Origin: Nageia nagi
Taxonomy: Eukaryota; Pinophyta
Assembly (NCBI GenBank): GCA_050084985.1
Contig: JBITNC010000001.1
Location: 101,246,001-101,310,000, forward strand
Reading direction: 5' to 3'
DNA: 64,000 nucleotides
This document shows, in pieces, positions 11,010 through 23,358 of this stretch. The notes under the pieces were generated by a model, which saw only the letters and a program-made list of their open reading frames with translations, ran no database searches and was not told the DNA's origin. The position numbers and the translations under genes were made by a program. Within the stretch, counting starts at the first letter, position 1; each line of letters begins with the position of its first letter.

Positions 11010-12330
11010 TGTTGGTATGTTTTCCATTCCTCACCAAAACATGTATAAAACATGGAGGAAACAACGTTACTTGTTTCCGCCTGAAAGGACTAGTTACCCC
11101 AAGCATTCACATGTGGACCCATGCACAACAAAATAGAGATCCATGCTACTCAACCATATACAATCAAGACTCACCAACTAACTCTTTTCACAAAAGGAGG
11201 AAAGACTGCAAGTGTGAACAAAAATGAAGAAAGATCACAAATGCATGGATAGATGCATAGGAATGTGAAAATAAGCACATGAAACTATCATCAGTGATGC
11301 AATGTCTTGGTGGGTCATCACCGGATTCCTTAAGAACGATGTATTCACTTATCACGCCTAGCAGCAAATAGCAAAGCTCAAGTTGCTACTAGCTGAAAGT
11401 GTAGGGTTTATGATGGAAAACTCGATAGGAATGAAGATGAAGGGAATTGACCAACATGTGAATACATATGTTCAAGCTGAATGACATAGGGATAAGCTAT
11501 TCGCCTCATAATAAATATAGTTGTATGAGAATCATGCAATGAACAACTTTAACCACTTCACAAAATATTCAATCTTCTTCTCCTAAAACTCTTAGTTTTC
11601 AAAGAGAATGCACTTAAGCAGTAAAAATCATTCAAATTGGAAAGAAAATTGTACAAGATAGTATGCATGATCTCACGAATGACAAATTTCATAACATCTC
11701 TTTAAAGCACCATTCTAGAAAGAAATCAACTTGTGAAGATATTCAATGACATGAGAATGAGCATTCCTTTCTTTTAATTGCAAAGAATCCTTCAATATGC
11801 AAAATGCTTGATATGCAAAAGCCCTCTTTCTTGCAAATGCAAAAATCCTTATGCCCAAAATCAATATGCAAAAATCCCCTTTTAAATGGCTCGAGTGGAA
11901 TATAAATAGGCCACTAGAAGTAATTGCAATAAATGCAAAGTTTCCCTAAAGGCATCAAATCAGATATGGTGTGCTCACATAGGACACACATACCAATGCA
12001 AAAAAATCAGATTACAACACATATATCTATGCAAGTGGCATTTAAACTAACAAAATATAAATGCCACAGACGCAAAATGTCTAATCTATCTCTAAACTAA
12101 GCAAAATAAAATCAGATATGCTAATAATGTCTGACATCTGAACCAACAGGAGCAAAACCTCATCCCTGCACTTGTTAGATCCATAAATAAGTTTGCCAAA
12201 TTTGATCCGGAGGGAGCAAGTACTCATCCCTGCACCAGTCAAATCAAGTAAAAGTAATCGAGAACTATAACCATATGCATTAAACAACTGAAAAGACAAT
12301 TGCAAACAAAATCTGCGAGTGGGCCAAATC
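11010..12330 (-). repeat. L0 3'-terminal non-coding region with second TATA box
   Basis: On the minus strand this follows the ORF stop and runs to ..CATACCAACA. It matches the end of L2 (28567-30001): GGCCTATTTATATTCC at about 11911-11896 corresponds to GGCCTATTTATATCCC at 28995, and GGAGCAAAACCTCATCCCTGCAC-type stretches occur in both. The TATA-like TATTTATA sits about 0.9 kb from the end, where an LTR promoter would start genomic RNA. Confidence 0.6.
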
Positions 12331-14591
12331 TAGGGAAGATTTGATCCAACACCCGCAAAGTTCCACTCTTCGTTTGTGAGACCGTACGACTCCATGGTCT
12401 CCTCCAAGAAAGCTAAAGGTCTTTCGCCCTACTTTGGAAATCATACCCATGATGCTGCCATTCTACCTATAAAATTCCTCAATTTGCAAGGATGTAACCT
12501 GCATTTGAAACCTCTAGATGGCTATCTATCTCTCATGATGAATAGGCCTACCTGCCTTTAGAAGATTGAGGTCTTCAACCTCAAGATGCTCCTGAATGAG
12601 GTTTTGTGCCTTTGCCAAGATTGCCTCCTTCCGCATGTTGCCATCTTCCCCTTGGAACTTTAACTGATATAGGTACTGGGTCATTTGTTCTTCCACCTCC
12701 TTCCTCAGAGGTATCCTGGCTTTAAGCACTGCTTGGCACTTGTCTAATGTGTGCTTCAGCCAATCATGTTGGCACATGAATTCATGGCAGTAGACCAATT
12801 TTTCAAGCTTATCAACAAATGCACATTGTAGGTTGTTAACTGCAAGAAGATGACCATCTAACTTCTCGAGGAGAGATGTTATTTGGGATTTTAATTCTCT
12901 TAACTCAACTCCTTCCTCGATAAGGCCATATATTTGAGAAGCAAGCCTCTAAATGGTCTCCATCACCTCTTTTTTCAAGGAATCCTTCATTAACTCACAA
13001 CCTAAATGGAATGAAGCTTGCTTTTTAAGCTCAACAAGAGTTGTACTTACAGTTTGGAACTCTTTTATGATTATTCTGTTGGTTGTAAGTTCCTTCTTCA
13101 ATCTCCTCACTTCTTGTTTAGCCTCATAGCCTTCTTGCTCCATAACTGTTGCATTTTGGGTGACTATGTGCTTCCTTGTTGATAAGTCTACCTTTGAAAG
13201 CATCTTGAAAGTTTCTATCATACAATCTTTCGGTCCTTTGGGACATTTCTCCTTAGAACAACAATGGTTGATGGATATCTCCTTTCTGTTTGTAGAAACA
13301 TAAGTGTCTACTCATCTCACCTTCACACCATCAAAGAGCTCCTCTTCTTTGTCCTCAGACCTCAAATCTAGATCAATATCTTCATCATGATCCGCGCTCA
13401 TGCTCAAAGCTCTCAAGCAAGCGTCCAAGTTAGGATTTGGATGTTCGATGGTTGGTTTGGGAGGAAGTCTCTGCAATAGCACTCTGCTTTTATTTGCCTT
13501 CTTGACTTCTCTTGTTGGAGTGGACTGAATGAGGGCAACTTCTTTACCTTGATGCTCATCCTGCTTCCTTTTCTTCTTCTGCTCTTCTGTCTCACCTTCA
13601 TCTTCTTCATCCCCATTGCCTCCTCCTAGAGATATCACTTCCTACAGGGCTGAGGAGATCTCTCATGGCTGGTTCTCTTTGTTGGGGCCTTCTGGGAAGA
13701 TGGGGATGACTTCCTCCTATGTTTTGTAGGAGAAGGTTTGGAAGTGCCCACCTTTTTGGCACACTTCACTCCAACAATCTAGACATCTTCATCACAAGTT
13801 TCTACACCTATAAACAAATTTTCATCATCTAGGAGAGTATCATTCTCCGTATCATCAGATGCAAAATCACCTACGGCTACATTCTCTTCTTAAGTAGGGT
13901 ATTCAATATCACAGGGATTGGAATCACCATCATCATCATCTTCTTCTTCACTATGACTTTCTTCTTTTTCTTGGCCCTCTTCATTAAGGCCTGGTTCTTT
14001 GATATCTTCTTCATCTAAAGAAGAGGAGGAGGAGGAACTGGAAGAATTGAAACTTGGTTGTAATGGGGGAACCTTCTCTTTGTATCCTTGAAGGTGTGAG
14101 GGTATCTGTGGAGTTGGTTTTTTGAGAGGGAAATCATTGGCACAAGCTTGCTCAAGCACACTCAAAGGGACATCTGTGTAGCCTGTTTCCCTATGATCAG
14201 CCACCTGTTGGCTTATCTTGCCTACATTAGGCTCCACTTTGCACTTGTTGGGGCCCATGGAAGCATATTGGCCCATGGTTCCTTGTCTCTTCCCAAGGGA
14301 AAGCAAGGGAGATTCCTTGACTTGTGGAGGTAGATCGCTAGCAGGAAGAGGTGTCTTGATCCTAAGTGGGACCTCTTTTGATCTCTCTTTTACAGTCCTA
14401 GGTCTTTGAGATGTTTTGCCTTTTGTTTTGAGGGGCACCTTATCCTTGCTCAAAAGAGCGTCTATCCTTTAGATCTTCTCCTCATCTTGCACATTCTTGT
14501 ACTTCTTCACATTCCCTAAAAATTTGTGCTTGAATACTATGGGTTTTGGGAATGCAATGCTATAAAAATGTGCAATAACACCCCTAGGATC
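12331..14591 (-). pseudogene. L0 gag-like ORF, C-terminal half (broken)
   Basis: Minus-strand reading starts at 14591 with DPRGVIAHFY, directly at the L1 insertion. It passes a basic linker, then KEKVPPLQPSFNSSSSSSSS, then a long Glu/Asp/Ser tract (about 13890-14060), a coiled-coil-like region near 12950-13220, and a C-terminal block KARIPLRKEVEEQMTQYLYQ near 12650-12720. Homologous blocks occur in L2 at 26673-28566 and in diverged form in L1 at 15840-17650. Stops and shifts are frequent. The protein is not recognised. The acidic, coiled-coil C-terminus suggests an assembly or nucleic-acid-handling role (inference). Confidence 0.7.
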
Positions 14592-15840
14592 TATTGGGAT
14601 GGAAAACTTTCCAACCCGCCTATGATCGCTTGCACACGATCGGGAAGGGGAAAGCACCTAGCATTTAGGTGAGATAGCGTAACTTACTTCCTCTTGAAAG
14701 GACTGAAACTCCAAGGTTTGTTTGTGTTCTTGTTGAAATAGCACAATTTTATATGATCTAGGGGAATGAACTCAACTGGTTTGATAGAGGTAGAGATTAT
14801 TAACTCACGTTTCTTTTTTTTGGAACAAGATGTTTTTGCGATGTTTGAAAGTTGTTTTGGTTGTGTAAAAAAAAGAATGCAAGAAAGATAAAATAAGCAA
14901 ATAAAACAAAGAAAAAGGTGAGAATGATCCAATACTGGTTAGATCACAAGGCGACTATCACAGCAAAGCATTGTCTAAAATGAGACGTTTTCTAATTGAT
15001 TATGAAGTTTTTGTTCATTCAACCTAGTTCAAAGTGAATGACTATTGTCCAATCAATTTTGAATGTAGAGCACAAGGTGAAACTAATTGTCGGTACTCTA
15101 CGAACAACACCGATGCAATCAAAGCAACTTAGCATAGAACGCATGCTTTGGAACCAAGTTTGAATGAAAGCTTCAAATAGGATATAGAAAAGAAACAACT
15201 TCAAAATACATTTTGTTTAAAAGTGCATGAAGCAAAAGGTGACAAACTTAGAGTAATTCAAAATATTTTTTAAAGTTTGAACAACTATTTTTTCCTAAAA
15301 CTCTCAAGTTTTCAAGGAAAAAACGAAAATATTTGAATCATGTAAGAAGGCCACAAAATGAAACCCAATCACCACTCCATGTATTACAAATCTCTTGAGA
15401 AAATAAGTCACCACTTTGTATTAGCATGTACAAGAGTTACAAAAAAGTTTCCACAATTTTCTTCTTTTACAAAAAAATTTGAACTTGTTATCCAAATTTT
15501 CATTCTTTGAAAAGTTCCAAACTTTCATTCTACATAAAAGTGACCCCATAGGGTCTATTTATAGAATTTCTAGAGTTCCCAAGTGTTTCCCTAATTCTAT
15601 AAAAAAAATATTAAAATATTACATATTTGCCTCCTATGACTAAGTTAGCTGACTTTTGGTGCTCTACTTGCCAAGCTGACTAATCATGAGAGCAGATTAG
15701 TTGAGTTTTGGTGCTCAACTTTCCTGGTTGACTGATTTACAAAATTTTTGAAAATGACTACAAACTATGGTGGCTGGTTTGTAGTTTGCACGTGTGATGC
15801 GATGACCATCTCGAAGTTGGCGCCCATGAAGGTTTCTCTA
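14592..15840 (-). repeat. Subfamily B 3'-terminal region, copy in L1
   Basis: About 1.25 kb matching 21603-22875 (the L3 copy) from TNTTGGGATGGAAAACTTTCC to GGNGCCCATGAA, including the final residues of the ORF. On the minus strand a strong TATA box CTATAAATAG lies at 15564-15555, about 0.97 kb before the terminus, followed by pyrimidine-rich stretches and a CTTTTGCTTC..CACTTTT tract. The same-direction spacing could be mistaken for an LTR pair, but target duplications show that the two copies belong to different elements. Confidence 0.8.
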
Positions 15841-18219
15841 TTTTTGACTCCTGTGTTGAGAATTTCCATAACTCCATTTGGCAACAGATATGCAATAATG
15901 GTCTTTGAAGTCTTCTTCATCTCGCTGCACCATACTGCCATATCATTGGCATATTTGATCTATTTTCTGAACTTGAGGACATTGATATCCTTGGTCTCGA
16001 GGTAGGTTGCAATCATCAGCTAGACTTCATTTATCATTGTACTGTCATCCCTGTTGCATCCATCCTCCTTGATCAGCTTTAGATCAAATTGGTATTCTGC
16101 TAGCTATTTCTTCATGTCCTCCTTGAAATTTGTTCGAACTTGGATGAAATCCTAACACTTTGAAATAGTGTAGAATAGCCAATCATACTGATAAAAGAAT
16201 TGGTGACAATACTCCAATTGTATTGGCATGCTAGCAGTCTTCCTTCTCAGATCATGCATCACTTGATAATTATTGCCCCACCTGGCAATCAATTCATGGA
16301 TCCTACCTTGTACAACAAATGATCCACTCTCCTTGATAAAGAAATTAGTTATTCCTAGGAATAACTCCTAAATGGCTTCTTTGGTTTCTTTTATCCACTC
16401 CTCTTTGATCGCTTGAATCCTAGTATTCAAGGAAATCTGCTTCCTGATGTCTTCAACTGTTAGGTTAGTAGCTTGGATATCAACGATCAACCTTTTCTAC
16501 CCGACCAATTCTCTTTTAAGCTTCCTGAGCTCTATTTTCTATGAAATATTCTCCTTTGTTAATGCCACAACATTTGTGACGATTGAATTTTGCTTGCCGC
16601 CTACCCAAAGTTCTTATCTTTCTACATGGCTCTTCCTTTGTTTCCACCACCAATGCAAATTCCCCACTGGCATTTCTTTTCCTTCCTGCAACAATGGTAT
16701 CAGTGACGATGGAGTTATCCTTCATTGAGACATAAGTTGCTATATGTTCAAGTTCAATTTCTAAATCTTGATCGGTTTCAAGGTCAACATGGGCTTCAGA
16801 TAGGTGGTATGCTCTTAAATTGTTCAAGAGCACCTTCACGCCGAAATTGTAACCTGGTTCAAGATCAGCAACTATAGCCACTTGTCTCTCAAGATTCCCT
16901 TGATGTTCATCCTCTCTCCTCTTTTTCCTTTGGTCTTTGTTTTCACCTTCATCCTCGTCGTTTCTTCCATCTCCTCCTGATGAGGAAGCTATTTCCTTGG
17001 ATGTTGAGGTCCTTCTTGGAGCAATTGGTGGAGGTTTTCTCTGAGGTGGAGGTGTCTTCTTCAGTTGTCGAGGTGTGAAAGCCCGTGTAGAGGTAGGTTT
17101 TGCAGCTTGTACAGGTTCTTCCACGGTAGGAGGATCTATGGTCAGTTTTTCCATGACTGATGAATCTAATTCATTGTCTGAGATATAAGGTATTTCTAAT
17201 ATTTGGCCATCTTCCAAAGGCTTTCTTAAGAGGTCTCCTTCGTCAATCTCATATCCATCCTCGTTATTGGAAGGAGCAGGAGAACTAGTGCCAAAATAAT
17301 ATAATTGTCCATCTCAAGATGGACCTCTGGGAGGGACTTCCACTAGCTTTTTCAAGCATTTGTATGGGTGTGAAGTGCTACCAGTCTCTTTAGTGCTCTT
17401 TATCTCTTGAGATAATCTTTGTATAGTCTAATTAATAGTTTGCCCTGGTTGAACAATGAGTGTAGCATATTGACCAGACTGCCCTTGTGTCAACCTCACG
17501 GAAGGTGAAATTGGTGGAGGCACGTACGGAATCAAGGGATTCCCTTTAAGGATTATCGAAGGATGTATCCTGACTACTGCATTCTCCTCTTGCAAACCTC
17601 TCTTCATCTTCTTCTTGGTTACTGTCTGCAAAAGCTTATCTTCCGCTGCCATGTCCCTATTTCTTTCACTGATCTAATCTATATCATTTACATTTATGTA
17701 CCTTTTGAGCTTTCTTAGGGACTTGGGGGGTAATCGGTTTGCCAGGTTTTCTTGAAAAATGTGCCAATTACACCTTCGAGGTCATAGTAATCTACCGCCT
17801 ATTCTACTATGAAGCCGTAGTATGCCAACTCCGTCTTCATTGTTTTGACTTGTCGTCAAGGCGTGCATTCATACTCCCCTATTCGGATAGGTAATTTACA
17901 AGTGGTAGCACCTTTCTTACATCAAACTTTCTCATACAGGTACAACAAGTCTCTGCAAAGTTCCATTAGTATGAACTGATCACTTGCGTAACAAGGAAGT
18001 CTGTAAGGTGGTTCAATTGACTTGTAGACCCTGATGTATGTGGCATCCGTTTCTTCAAGATAGAAATCTACATGTCCTCGAAGAGCTTAGATTGCCGCCT
18101 CTGATAGTCTGGTCATATTGACGGTTTCCTTTATTTCCTTGTATATTCGACACTCGAATCCGTCATTCATCATTTTGAATTTGTCTCACCATCTTTCTAG
18201 CTGAAATCTAGGGTAGCTC
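15841..18219 (-). pseudogene. L1 gag-like ORF, middle and C-terminal parts (broken)
   Basis: On the minus strand the frame resumes at 18219 after L2: WSYPRFQLERW..DKFKMMNDGFECRIYKEIKE, then LSEAAI-ALRGHVDFYLEETDATYIRVYKS near 18095-18005, parallel to VKRISDAAIQAISVHADF.. of L2. A proline- and Glu/Asp-rich region follows (16516-17217, ..PPPQRKPPPIAPRR..), then a C-terminal helical region with many stops. The longest uninterrupted piece is 233 codons (17217-16516). It is diverged from subfamily A but keeps the same block order. Confidence 0.65.
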
Positions 18220-18224
18220 TACCA

Positions 18225-18242
18225 TGTTGTGTCTACACAACA
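18225..18242. repeat. 18-bp terminal palindrome of L2
   Basis: TGTTGTGT-CT-ACACAACA is a perfect inverted repeat at the 5' end. Other copies read TGTTATGCAGGCACAACA (39039-39056), TGTTGTGCGGGCACAATA (33937-33954) and TGCTGTGCGGGCACAACA (26655-26672) on the plus strand. Confidence 0.85.
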
Positions 18243-18589
18243 CCCCCCCAAATTTTTGCATTTTGAGGACCCTCATAATAGTGACAAGGAAGTTGCATAG
18301 AAAATAATTTTTCAAAGGAAATGCATATTTTTTTGGACTAGCTTCAGGAACATGTTTTAGATTGCATTTCCATGGTAGTCAAGTCAAGATCATACATTTT
18401 TCAGCCTATCGCATGTTTTTGAGTGAGTCCTTTTGCACTCCTTTCAAACCATGCAACCAACCTCCTCTTGTGTTTTTCATCCTTGTCACTTGTATTTCAT
18501 GTTGTGTAGTGGCACCCTAAAGGCCTTCATGTTACAGGAATTCGTCATTCTGTTTGCATTTCATGTATGTGTCGTTTTGGTCGAAAATG

Positions 18590-19960
18590 CAAAGGAAAAT
18601 CACGTCTTTTTTAGCTTGTTGCATGTTTTTGAGCGAGTCCTTTTGCACTCATCCCAAAAGGTGCGACCAAGGTGAAAACTCTCTCGGACTCAGCATTTTT
18701 GATGCATGGAAAGTTGTCGCATGGTTTCTAGTGAGTCCCTTTGCTCTCATCAGAAAAGGAGCGACCAAGGTAGCAGTTTGTATACTTAGCATTTTTTTTG
18801 GAATGAAAGTTGTCGCATGTTTTTCAACGAGTCCTTTTGCACTCACCAAAAACGGTGCGACCAGAATGGAGATTTCATACTTAGCATTTTTTCGGAGTTA
18901 TGAGTTGTCGCATGTTTTTGAGCGAGTCCTTTTGCACTCACCCAAAATGATGCGACCAAAGAGAAAAGTACTTAAGTCATTTTTATGGGAATCAAAGCTA
19001 GTCGCATGCTTTTCAATGAGTCCTTTTGCACCCTACTTGAACCATGCGACCAGAATCACTAAGGGAAAATTGGCTAAGTGTTGGGTCCCATTTGTTGACA
19101 AGTGGAAGCTCATGCATTGGACCTCCTTCTACACCTATCACATGGTGACACCTGTCCCATTCGAAAGGCTATAAAAGGGAAGTCAGCCCCATTATTTCAA
19201 TTTGCCATCTTTTTTGGAGCAGAGTGTGGAGCTAAAGAAAAAAAGGCACCCCCTCCGAAATGTGCAACCAAGGTTTGAATAGCATTTTTCGAGGTGTTTT
19301 GGAATTTTTGGTCTTGGGAAGCGTGCCAAAACCTAGGTGCAAGGATTTCGAGTTGTGTTTTTTCACTCATCAAAAAACGGTGCAACCAAGGGGTTAAAAC
19401 TTCAATGTCAACTTGAAAATCAGCTAAGTATTTGGAAGACTAGTCGCATGCTTTTCATCACATGCTTTTGCACCTTTCAAGAAACATGCGCCCTTGTTCT
19501 TGCTCCACTATTTGACCCTAGATGGACCAGTCAGGAGGTGACACCTAGCAGTACATGAATCTATAAATATCCCTTCACCCCTTAATCATTTCAAACATTC
19601 CATTTCAGAATAGCCACCTTTTTCTAGTCACACCATTTCTCATGAATGCTTAGGCACTTGTTCCAAACCGTGCGACCAAGAAGAAGGAAGGTTTTTGGGG
19701 TACATTGCGCATCCAGTTAGCCTTTTTGGCTAAGGTATTTTAGTCTAGCCCCTAAGCCTAGTCGCATGTTTTCAAAGTTGCGCTCAAAGCACTCATCCAA
19801 AACCATACGCCCAGATTTGAAGTAGAGAATTTTGTTCCGAAATTTGACTAAGAGGCTCTAAGCCTTGTTGCATGCTTTTCAAGTTGTGCTTTTGTACCCA
19901 TGCAAAATTGTGTGCCCAAATTGGTCAGATATTAGGAGTTGAAAGGGGAGGAGATAAGTG
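18590..19960 (+). repeat. L2 tandem array of dyad-containing units (about 100-110 bp)
   Basis: Units contain GTCGCATG, a run of about 20 bases, CCTTTTGCACTCA, then ATGCGACCA. In the clearest unit GTCGCAT is at 18907-18913 and ATGCGAC at 18950-18956. At least six units are visible (about 18605, 18712, 18809, 18905, 18999, 19443), with decayed ones to about 19910. The array ends at the TATA region. Confidence 0.75.
19170..19569 (+). promoter_or_regulatory. Tandem TATA boxes upstream of the L2 ORF
   Basis: GGCTATAAAAGGGA at about 19170 and CTATAAATATCCC at 19562 are each followed by similar text (CATTTCA..TTTGCCATC / CCATTTCAGAATAGCCACC). This suggests a duplicated core promoter. The downstream copy lies about 550 bp before the ORF start. 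L0 has counterparts on the minus strand at 35461-35468 and 36148-36156. Confidence 0.6.
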
Positions 19961-20113
19961 ACATTCTTGCATGGATTCAAACATCAGAGCACCTCCATTA
20001 AGGACTAGGTAGGTTCAGGGTCAGTTATTCGAAAGACATGTAACTAAAAGCCAGATGACCTGACTTCTGAAAGAAAACTTGATTGAATTAGGAGAAAGAG
20101 AAACCAAAACTCC

Positions 20114-21602
20114 ATGAAGCCAAATTCAAGGGAAGACATCTTTGTTGGTGACACCGATTGGGGAAACTTGGACCCCATCCAGACATCGGCCTCCACGTCC
20201 TCCATCAGCCAAGAGGACTTGTCGGAGGAGCTCATCCACACATGCGGCTTGTTCAACGCCACTATGATGCCATTTGCAGTACCTTTTCCTGACCTATGCA
20301 GTGAGGTAGCCAGGAAATGTGAATATGACAAGAGGGTCCTACGGGACATAGAAGGCAACATGATCATGGACTTTTCCCCTGCTGGAATTGAAGCAGCCTT
20401 TGGATGGAAAAGGTATGGGGACGATTACACATTGGCCTATTCTGAGGAGTTCCATGATTCCACAACCCGTCTTGGGGAATACATTCGGCCCTGATTGCTG
20501 GAAGATACTCAAAACCTTCAAGGTCAGAGATTGAACAACGCACGGAGAGAGGAGTTTCTACCCATTGTGGCAAAGTTGATCACTCTCCTGTTGAGGGTGA
20601 ATGGTTAGGAAAATGATGCCAAATATAGGAGGGAGTTCATGGGCTTTATTGCAGTCATCAGTTCGGAGAAACCTATTCGATGCGCTAGGGTCATCAATGA
20701 TGCCCTACGCAACTAGTTAGCCTATTTTGGCTCCTCCAAGAGATTCTATATGAACTCTTATTTTGTGTACCTGTTGTTGCATGGCAAAGTCAGATCCAAG
20801 GAGTTGGCTAATGAAAGGTACTTGGGGCAGAAGAACGTCACTGTGTGGAGAGCTTACCAGAGATGGTGGTACCAGAACAAGTTCCAGTATTTCTATTAAA
20901 GGACTGATCGCTAGGAATACGATATCTACAAGGATATCAAAGGGGAATCCGTTGTGAAAAGGATTTCTGATGCAGCTATTCAAGCCATCAGCGTACATGC
21001 AGATTTCTTTCTACAAGATGCTGACTTTACCTATATCAGATTCTATGGCTTAGAGGAGCAACCCCTACTCCTACCAAGGTTTTCCAATGACAGGTTGATT
21101 CTCATGGAGTTTGCCAAGCAACTCTTGTTCTTGAAGGAGAAGGTCTGGAAGAAGAAGAACGTTACCATCAATTTGCCTATTTCAATATCCAAGTATGTGT
21201 GTTAGATGTGGGTTGAGGCAACCCATATGAGGGAAGAGCTACAATAGTATAACTTCTTCAGGGAGGCTGCTACTAGGAATTATGATCCTCAGGGCGTAGT
21301 TGCACATTTCTATGACACTGTGTTCCACAGGCCCATTGCATTTCCACATAAGCCTTTAAAGGATGAAGAGAGGTATAGGAACATGCGGGATGAAGGGGAG
21401 ATTGCGTGGATAAATGTTGCTTTGAGCAAGAAAAAGGCTCCCCTCCAAACAGAAAAGCCCCCTCAAAGACCTCGAACTACCAAGCACTGATCTAAAGAGG
21501 TCTCTCTCAAGATCAAGTCTCCTTCTCCTGCTCATACTACATCTTCACCAAGAAAGACACTCTTGCTTCCTGCAGGAAAGAGGCAAGAGGCTTCGAGGGA
21601 AC
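20114..21602 (+). pseudogene. L2 gag-like ORF, N-terminal half (few lesions)
   Basis: It opens MKPNSREDIFVGDTDWGNLD. Readable blocks follow in one frame with only a few stops: FNATMMPFAVPFPDLCSEVA, then LRDIEGNMIMDFSPAGIEAA, then YRREFMGFIAVISSEKPIRC, then FYMNSYFVYLLLHGKVRSKE, then VVKRISDAAIQAISVHADFF, then LILMEFAKQLLFLKEKVWKK. It is cut at ..GKRQEASRE by L3 and continues at 26673. The layout resembles retroelement capsid-like or plant-mobile-domain-type proteins (inference only). The true start may lie upstream, since L0 has about 80 more residues before DWGN. Homologues: L0 33955-35370, L1 30002-30709. Confidence 0.7.
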
Positions 21603-22714
21603 TGTTGGGATGGAAAACTTTCCTACCCACCTAGGATCGCCTGCACACGATCGGGATGGGGAAAGCACCCAGCATTAGGTGAGATAGCGTAACTTACCTC
21701 CTCTTGAAAGGACTGAAACCCCAAGGTTTGTTCGTGTTCCCGTTGAAGTTGCACAATTTTATATATACGATGATCAAGGAAATGAACTCAACCGGTTTGA
21801 ATAGAGGTAGAGGCTATTAACTCACATTTTTTTATAGGGACAAGGTGTTTTTGCTATGATTGAAAGTTGCTCTGGTTTTATAAAAAAAGAATGCAGGAAA
21901 GATAAAATAAGCAAATAAAAACAGGAAAAGGGTGAGAATGATCCAATACTGGTTAAGTCACAAGGCGATTGTCACAACAAAGCATTGTCTAAAATGAGAC
22001 GTTTTCTAATTGGTTATGAAGGTTCGGTTCATTCAATCTAGTTCAAGGTGAATGATTATTGTCCAATCAGCTTTAAATCTAGAGCAAGAAGCACGCCTGA
22101 TTGTTGGTACTCCGCGGACGAGACCGATGCAATCAAAGAAAACAACATAGAACGTGCATTTTGGAACCAAGTTTGAACAAAAACTTCAAATAAGATGCAG
22201 AAAAGAAACAAATTCAGAATACATTTTGTTTAAATGTGCAAGAGGCAAAAGATGGCAAGCTTAGAGCAATTTAAGATATTTTTTAAAGTTTGAACAACTA
22301 TTTTTTTCCTAAAACTCTTGATTTTCAAGGAAAGAAGTGAAAATATTTGAATTGTGAAAGAGAGCCACAAATGAAACCCACTCACCACTCCACGCATGAC
22401 AATTCTCTTTAGGAAATATGTAACCACTTTGTATTAGATTTGCAAAAGAGTTACAGAAAAGTTTTCACAATTTTCTCCTTTTACAAAAACTTTGAACTTT
22501 TTCTCAAAACTTTCACTCTTTAAAAAAGTTCCAAACTTTCATTCTACCTAAAAGTGACCCCATGGGGTCTATTTATAGAATTTCTAGGGTTCCAAGTGTT
22601 GCTCTAATTCTATATATATATAATATAATATAATATAAATAAAATATATATAATATATATAATTATATTATTACATGTTACCTGCTACGACTACGTTAAC
22701 TGACTTTTGGTGCT
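21603..22714 (-). repeat. Subfamily B 3'-terminal region, copy in L3
   Basis: Matches the L1 copy at 14592-15840. TATA box CTATAAATAG lies on the minus strand at 22578-22569. An AT dinucleotide-rich expansion (about 22613-22670, TATATAATATAA-like) has grown beside it relative to the L1 copy. Confidence 0.8.
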
Positions 22715-23358
22715 CTACTTGCCAAGCTGATTGATCAGGAGAGCAGGGTTAGTCGAGTTTTGATGCTCAACTTTCCTGGCTGACTGATTTACAAAATTTT
22801 CGAAGATGACAAAAATTATAGTGGTTGACTTGCAGTTTGCACATGTGATGCCTTCCTTGAAGTTGGTGCCCATGAAAATTTCCCTTGCCTCTGCTGATAT
22901 GAAGTATGAAGTTGACAAACTCCTTTTGGAATCCTTGATCATTTTCTTTCCCTCATTGCTCCATGCAAACATGTTCTTTATTCCCTCCACTATGAAGTCT
23001 ATCATTTGGATGCCATCAGTGTCATAGAGGGTTCTTTGGATTTCTCCTTTGTGTTGCAGTATCTAGCTACCTCGAGGCAAAACTCTATGATTAGAGCAGA
23101 ATACAAGATCATGGAGGCCTCGTTGACTTTGGATTGAGTGAGAATGTCTTTGAGCAGTTTTCCAAGTGGAATTTGAGCCATCTTCTCTAATGTTTTGACT
23201 GGGTCATTGTGTGCCCAATTTGTATCTCTGATCTGACTGAGGCCATTTACTATCACAGCTGTAGGGAAGAGAGCCTTACCTCTTTTTTCTAGAGTGATCA
23301 CGTTAGTCCTTATGAGCTTCTCCATCTGGAGCTCCTTATTCTTCTTATCAATGCTCAT
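22715..23358 (-). pseudogene. L3 ORF, internal-deletion derivative
   Basis: ATG at 23358 opens MSIDKKNKELQMEKLIRTNV, matching the L1 start at 30709 (MSIAKKNKELQME). It reads 118 codons to a stop, with blocks LFPTAVIVNGLSQIRDT and CLEVARYCNTKEKSKE. The same frame then continues from 23005 as MIDFIVEGIKNMFAWSNEGK. It then jumps to the C-terminal end seen in L1 (AREIFMGTNFKEG, near 22860), so several hundred codons are missing. It is probably non-functional. Confidence 0.7.

Noticed and set aside
16447-16728. Plus-strand open frames opposite the L1 and L0 ORFs (also 14148-14409)
   Set aside because: Antisense shadows of the minus-strand coding blocks.
18554-19174. 206-codon plus-strand frame in L2
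   Set aside because: It runs straight through the tandem hairpin repeats. The repetitive composition explains the open frame.
14592-22875. Treating 14592-15840 and 21603-22875 as the 5' and 3' LTRs of one element
   Set aside because: They are direct repeats, but each pairs with its own distant end through a separate target duplication (GGATC and GGAAC). They are the 3' regions of two different nested elements.
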